Assembly: GCA_964545285.1 (NCBI GenBank)
Contig: CAZJEW010000027.1
Location: 1 to 14,959, forward strand
From: CAG-1000 sp964545285
GTDB taxonomy: Bacteria; Bacillota_I; Bacilli_A; RF39; UBA660
Length of the DNA stretch: 14,959 bases
Direction of reading: 5' to 3'
Every line of letters begins with the position of its first letter. Positions within the stretch are counted from its first letter, which is position 1. Below are positions 12,685-14,959 of this stretch, piece by piece. The position numbers and the translations under genes are program-made. The notes below the pieces were generated by a model. It was not told where the DNA came from and did no database searches. It saw only the letters and a program-made list of their open reading frames with translations.

Positions 12685-13676
12685 CCTTGACTATTTATTT
12701 TAAAATGATCATATGTTTTTTGAGTTATAACTCTACCCCTAGATGTTCTTTTCACATAACCTTCTTGTAATAGATAAGGTTCAATTACATCTTCAACATT
12801 AGTAGTTTCTTCACCAATAGAAGTTGCAATAGATTCTATTCCAACAGGACCACCATTAAATTTATTAATTATACTCATTAAATATTCAATATCTGTATTA
12901 TCAAGCCCCGATTCATCAATTTTAAGTCTTTTAAGAGATGTTTTAGTAATATCTAATGTAATTAACCCTTCACCCTCAACAAGAGCAAAATCACTGACTC
13001 TTTTAAGAATTCTATTAGCTATACGAGGAGTCTTTCTACTTCTTAATGCAATCTCTTTAGCAGCACTATCATCAATATTAATATTTAATACTCTAGCAGT
13101 TCTTTTAACAATTTGAGCAAGTTCACTAATAGAATAAAATTCAAGTTTAGAAACAATACCAAATCTATCCCTTAGAGGACTAGATAAATCACCACTTCTA
13201 GTAGTGGCTCCAACTAAAGTAAAAGGAGGTAAATCAATCTTAATACTTCTGCTTTGCCCTTCACCACCTATAATTATATCAAGTTTAAAATCTTCCATAG
13301 CACTATATAATATTTCTTCAATATATCTAGGAATCCTATGAATTTCATCAATAAATAAAACATCATTAGGTTCTAAAGTAGAAAGAATAGCAGCTAAATC
13401 CCCACTCTTTTCAATAGTAGGACCACTAGCAGTTTTAATATTACTACCCATTTCATTAGCAATTATATGAGCTAAAGTAGTTTTACCTAATCCAGGAGGA
13501 CCATATAATAAAACATGATCTAAATTAGTATTTCTTAATAAAGCTGCTTTTATAAAAACTCTAATATTCTCCTTAACATCAGTTTGACCAATATATTCAT
13601 CAAGAGAGTCAGGTCTAATAGTTTTTTCAAATGTATCAACTTCTAATTCATGATTAGTAACAACTCTTTCATCCAT
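12663..13676 (-). CDS. ruvB: Holliday junction branch migration ATPase RuvB
   Basis: The hexameric AAA+ motor that drives branch migration of Holliday junctions with RuvA. Its 337 residues are the normal length. Visible are IRPDSLDEYIGQ (20-31), Walker A GPPGLGKT (59-66), Walker B FIDEIH (108-113), sensor 1 GATTR (156-160), the arginine-finger region SPLRDRFG (166-173), sensor 2 near KTPRIANRIL (215-224), and the C-terminal winged helix NGGPVGIESIA...GYVKRTSRGRV (274-316). AAAGGAG lies seven bases before the ATG, within the end of the preceding nucleotidase gene; the gap between the two genes is one base. The last codons form the operon terminator. RuvC is absent, as usual in this group, where RecU makes the cut. 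Confidence 0.97.
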   Translation of the reverse strand: MDERVVTNHELEVDTFEKTIRPDSLDEYIGQTDVKENIRVFIKAALLRNTNLDHVLLYGPPGLGKTTLAHIIANEMGSNIKTASGPTIEKSGDLAAILSTLEPNDVLFIDEIHRIPRYIEEILYSAMEDFKLDIIIGGEGQSRSIKIDLPPFTLVGATTRSGDLSSPLRDRFGIVSKLEFYSISELAQIVKRTARVLNINIDDSAAKEIALRSRKTPRIANRILKRVSDFALVEGEGLITLDITKTSLKRLKIDESGLDNTDIEYLMSIINKFNGGPVGIESIATSIGEETTNVEDVIEPYLLQEGYVKRTSRGRVITQKTYDHFKINSQGTLFNIE

Positions 13677-13677
13677 A

Positions 13678-14253
13678 CTATTTCTCCTTTATTTTTTTTA
13701 TTTTGTTATAAATTTGATACCAATTATCTACCCTTTCAAACTTTATATTATCTTTATTATACGCATTAGTAAACAAAAACACTCTAATACCATATAAATC
13801 TACATCTTCACAATGAGCAACTGAATCATCAATAAATAAATCAATTTTATTTTCATGACATACAATACCCTTTTCACCACTATTAGCTATTAACTTGTTG
13901 TATTTTATTCCATGCATATCTAACCAGTTTTTAGATAAAAGAAATGGATCCTTAATATATTTATCTTTTCTATAAGTAATAAAATATATTTCATTTCCCT
14001 CATCATATAAAGTATTAATAACTTCAACAACACCATCTTTAATAGGACTTCTACTCATAATATATTCAAGTCTATCTTTAAAAAATTTACCTTTTCCATC
14101 TGTATCCCAGCCCATCATTTCAGTAAACTCATAAGCAGAAGAATCCTTAATACCAGTGCCACCAAGAACTTCCTTATCATATTTATCCGCTTCAACTATA
14201 ATTAATTCATTAGTTGAGCAAATCGTATCATCTATATCAATCCCTATTCTCAT
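13678..14253 (-). CDS. HAD 5'(3')-deoxyribonucleotidase family protein
   Basis: A 191-residue HAD-superfamily phosphatase of the NT5C type. Motif I is DIDDT (6-10), with Asp6 as nucleophile and Asp8 as acid/base; motif II is in FITYR (Thr93); a conserved Lys lies in the GEKG...ENK stretch (128-136); and motif IV is the FIDDS pair (Asp142, Asp143). The expected reaction is removal of phosphate from nucleoside monophosphates, but this family also includes other phosphatases, so the substrate is not certain. It has no signal peptide. It sits between ruvA and ruvB, three bases after the ruvA stop and one base before the ruvB start. GAGGT, overlapping the ruvA stop, is its ribosome site. This placement makes it a genuine member of the ruv transcript. 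Confidence 0.82.
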   Translation of the reverse strand: MRIGIDIDDTICSTNELIIVEADKYDKEVLGGTGIKDSSAYEFTEMMGWDTDGKGKFFKDRLEYIMSRSPIKDGVVEVINTLYDEGNEIYFITYRKDKYIKDPFLLSKNWLDMHGIKYNKLIANSGEKGIVCHENKIDLFIDDSVAHCEDVDLYGIRVFLFTNAYNKDNIKFERVDNWYQIYNKIKKIKEK

Positions 14254-14256
14254 CTT

Positions 14257-14805
14257 TTACCTCAATAATAATTTTAATGCTTCTTTAATTTGATCTTCAA
14301 TCGAAAGAGTATTATCTATTCTTGACACTATTCCCTTAATATCATTAGATTTATATCCAAGAGACTCAAGAGCTAATACAAGTTCCTCATTAGAATTGTC
14401 AACGTTATTACTCATAACAAGCTTACCTTTTAAATCAAGAATAATTTGCCTAGCAAGTTTTTCTCCAATTTTTGGAAACTTCTTTAAATATAATATATTC
14501 TCTCTATCAATAGCATCAACTATACCATTAATACTACCAGTAGCAAGCATAGGCATAGTCATTTTAGGACCCATTCCCTTAACACCAAGTAATTTTAAGA
14601 ATAATTCTCTTTCATCAATACTTCCAAACCCATAAAGAGTATATTCATCCTCTCTAATATGATTATAGATGTAAATTTTGTAAACAGAACCTTCTTTAAA
14701 TTTATATGGATTAGAAACAAAAATTTTATAACCAACTCCATTTACATCAACTACTATATAGTTAATTAAAGCATTAGTAACAGTTCCTTCTATATATTCA
14801 TACAT
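14257..14805 (-). CDS. ruvA: Holliday junction DNA helicase subunit RuvA
   Basis: Binds the four-way junction as a tetramer and loads RuvB. The 182 residues are slightly below the usual 190-205. The OB-fold domain (1-62) includes GTVTNALINYIVVDVNGVGY. Two helix-hairpin-helix motifs follow: LLGVKGMGPKMTMPML (72-87) and FPKIGEKLARQIILDLKGKL (110-129). After a short linker comes the small RuvB-binding domain III (about 138-182) with ALESLGYKSNDI. AGGAG seven bases upstream supports the ATG at 14805. It is the first gene of the ruvA - nucleotidase - ruvB operon, and its TAA stop lies within the ribosome site of the next gene. Confidence 0.96.
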   Translation of the reverse strand: MYEYIEGTVTNALINYIVVDVNGVGYKIFVSNPYKFKEGSVYKIYIYNHIREDEYTLYGFGSIDERELFLKLLGVKGMGPKMTMPMLATGSINGIVDAIDRENILYLKKFPKIGEKLARQIILDLKGKLVMSNNVDNSNEELVLALESLGYKSNDIKGIVSRIDNTLSIEDQIKEALKLLLR

Positions 14806-14824
14806 AATAATTCTCCTATTAGAA

Positions 14825-14853
14825 ATTATACACTATATAATAAAATTAAACAA
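14825..14853 (-). promoter_or_regulatory. promoter of the ruv operon
   Basis: TATAAT (14830-14825) on the minus strand, 17 bases after TTGTTT (14853-14848), which keeps only the TTG of the -35 consensus. The -10 lies 19 bases before the ruvA ATG. A terminator lies immediately upstream, so an independent start is needed. No LexA/DinR-type operator was recognised. Confidence 0.6.
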
Positions 14854-14860
14854 GCAAACA

Positions 14861-14899
14861 AAATAAAAAGTAAATAATATTTTTGATAATATTATTTAC
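14861..14899 (-). terminator. terminator of the gene at the right edge
   Basis: A perfect 12-pair stem (14870-14881 with 14888-14899), a six-base loop and, on the minus strand, a T-rich tail (TTTTTATTT). The first arm contains the stop codon of the partial gene at 14892-14959, which supports that reading frame. Confidence 0.72.
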
Positions 14900-14959
14900 A
14901 CATAGCATCATCGTCTAATGCATTAACTTCAGTAGAGTGATTTTCTCCATAAAAGGCAT
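14892..14959 (-). CDS. C-terminal end of an unidentified gene (partial)
   Basis: The last 21 codons of a minus-strand gene whose start is beyond the right edge; the residues end in NALDDDAMCK before TAA. The frame is open to the edge, and its stop lies in the first arm of a strong terminator, an arrangement also seen at the ends of ruvB and the 5068 gene. Too little is present to name a family. Confidence 0.5.
   Translation of the reverse strand, partial: AFYGENHSTEVNALDDDAMCK

Noticed and set aside
14396..14635. Plus-strand reading inside ruvA
   Set aside because: ruvA is recognised with high confidence; the overlap is a composition shadow.
1..14959. Alternative genetic code (TGA as tryptophan)
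   Set aside because: TGA is used as stop in yidD and the lipoprotein, and the conserved Trp in thioredoxin is TGG.

Overview
The window is a very AT-rich, gene-dense bacterial chromosome segment. Low GC, strong Shine-Dalgarno sites (AGGAG, GAGG), promoters close to TTGAAA-N17-TATAAT, a lipobox lipoprotein, a camelysin/TasA-like surface protein and a mycoplasma-sized SMC point to an uncultured Bacilli/Mollicutes-like gut bacterium (RF39, Acholeplasma or Erysipelotrichales neighbourhood). That placement is inference. TGA is used as stop (yidD, the lipoprotein at 85-756) and tryptophan is read from TGG (thioredoxin WCGPC), so this is not a code-4 mycoplasma. No tRNA, rRNA, CRISPR array, insertion sequence or transposase is visible, and no gene-free stretch exceeds about 120 bases.

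Left block (1-4335, minus strand): one promoter at 4360-4388 probably drives five tightly packed genes: a Tyr/Ser/Asn-rich surface protein, a CvpA-family membrane protein, thioredoxin, a membrane-tethered C39-like cysteine peptidase with a two-helix VirB2/TrbC-like N-terminus, and a lipoprotein that also has a C-terminal membrane helix. A further exported protein begins at 38 and runs off the left edge. The theme is the cell envelope.

Central block (4395-9116): a divergent promoter drives peptide deformylase, followed by an unrecognised membrane-anchored protein (5068-6018) that ends in a hairpin terminator. It converges on smc (minus). smc lies downstream of rnc, the common Firmicutes order, but with a terminator between them and a candidate smc promoter that overlaps it.

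Right block (9117-14959): an unrecognised membrane-anchored protein and rnc are read leftwards from 10561-10589. Rightwards run yidD and a TroA/ZnuA-fold lipoprotein whose metal ligands all appear to be replaced. The latter overlaps tail-to-tail with a HipA-fold kinase that has no antitoxin neighbour. Then comes ruvA - HAD 5'-nucleotidase - ruvB on the minus strand, coupled by 3-base and 1-base gaps and closed by a terminator embedded in the end of ruvB. The right edge holds the last 21 codons of another minus-strand gene with its own terminator.

Most of the window is housekeeping (protein maturation, chromosome condensation, RNA processing, recombination, membrane protein insertion). The unusual material is the ligand-less TroA-like protein coupled to yidD, the peptidase fusion, the solitary HipA-like kinase and the nucleotidase inside ruvAB.
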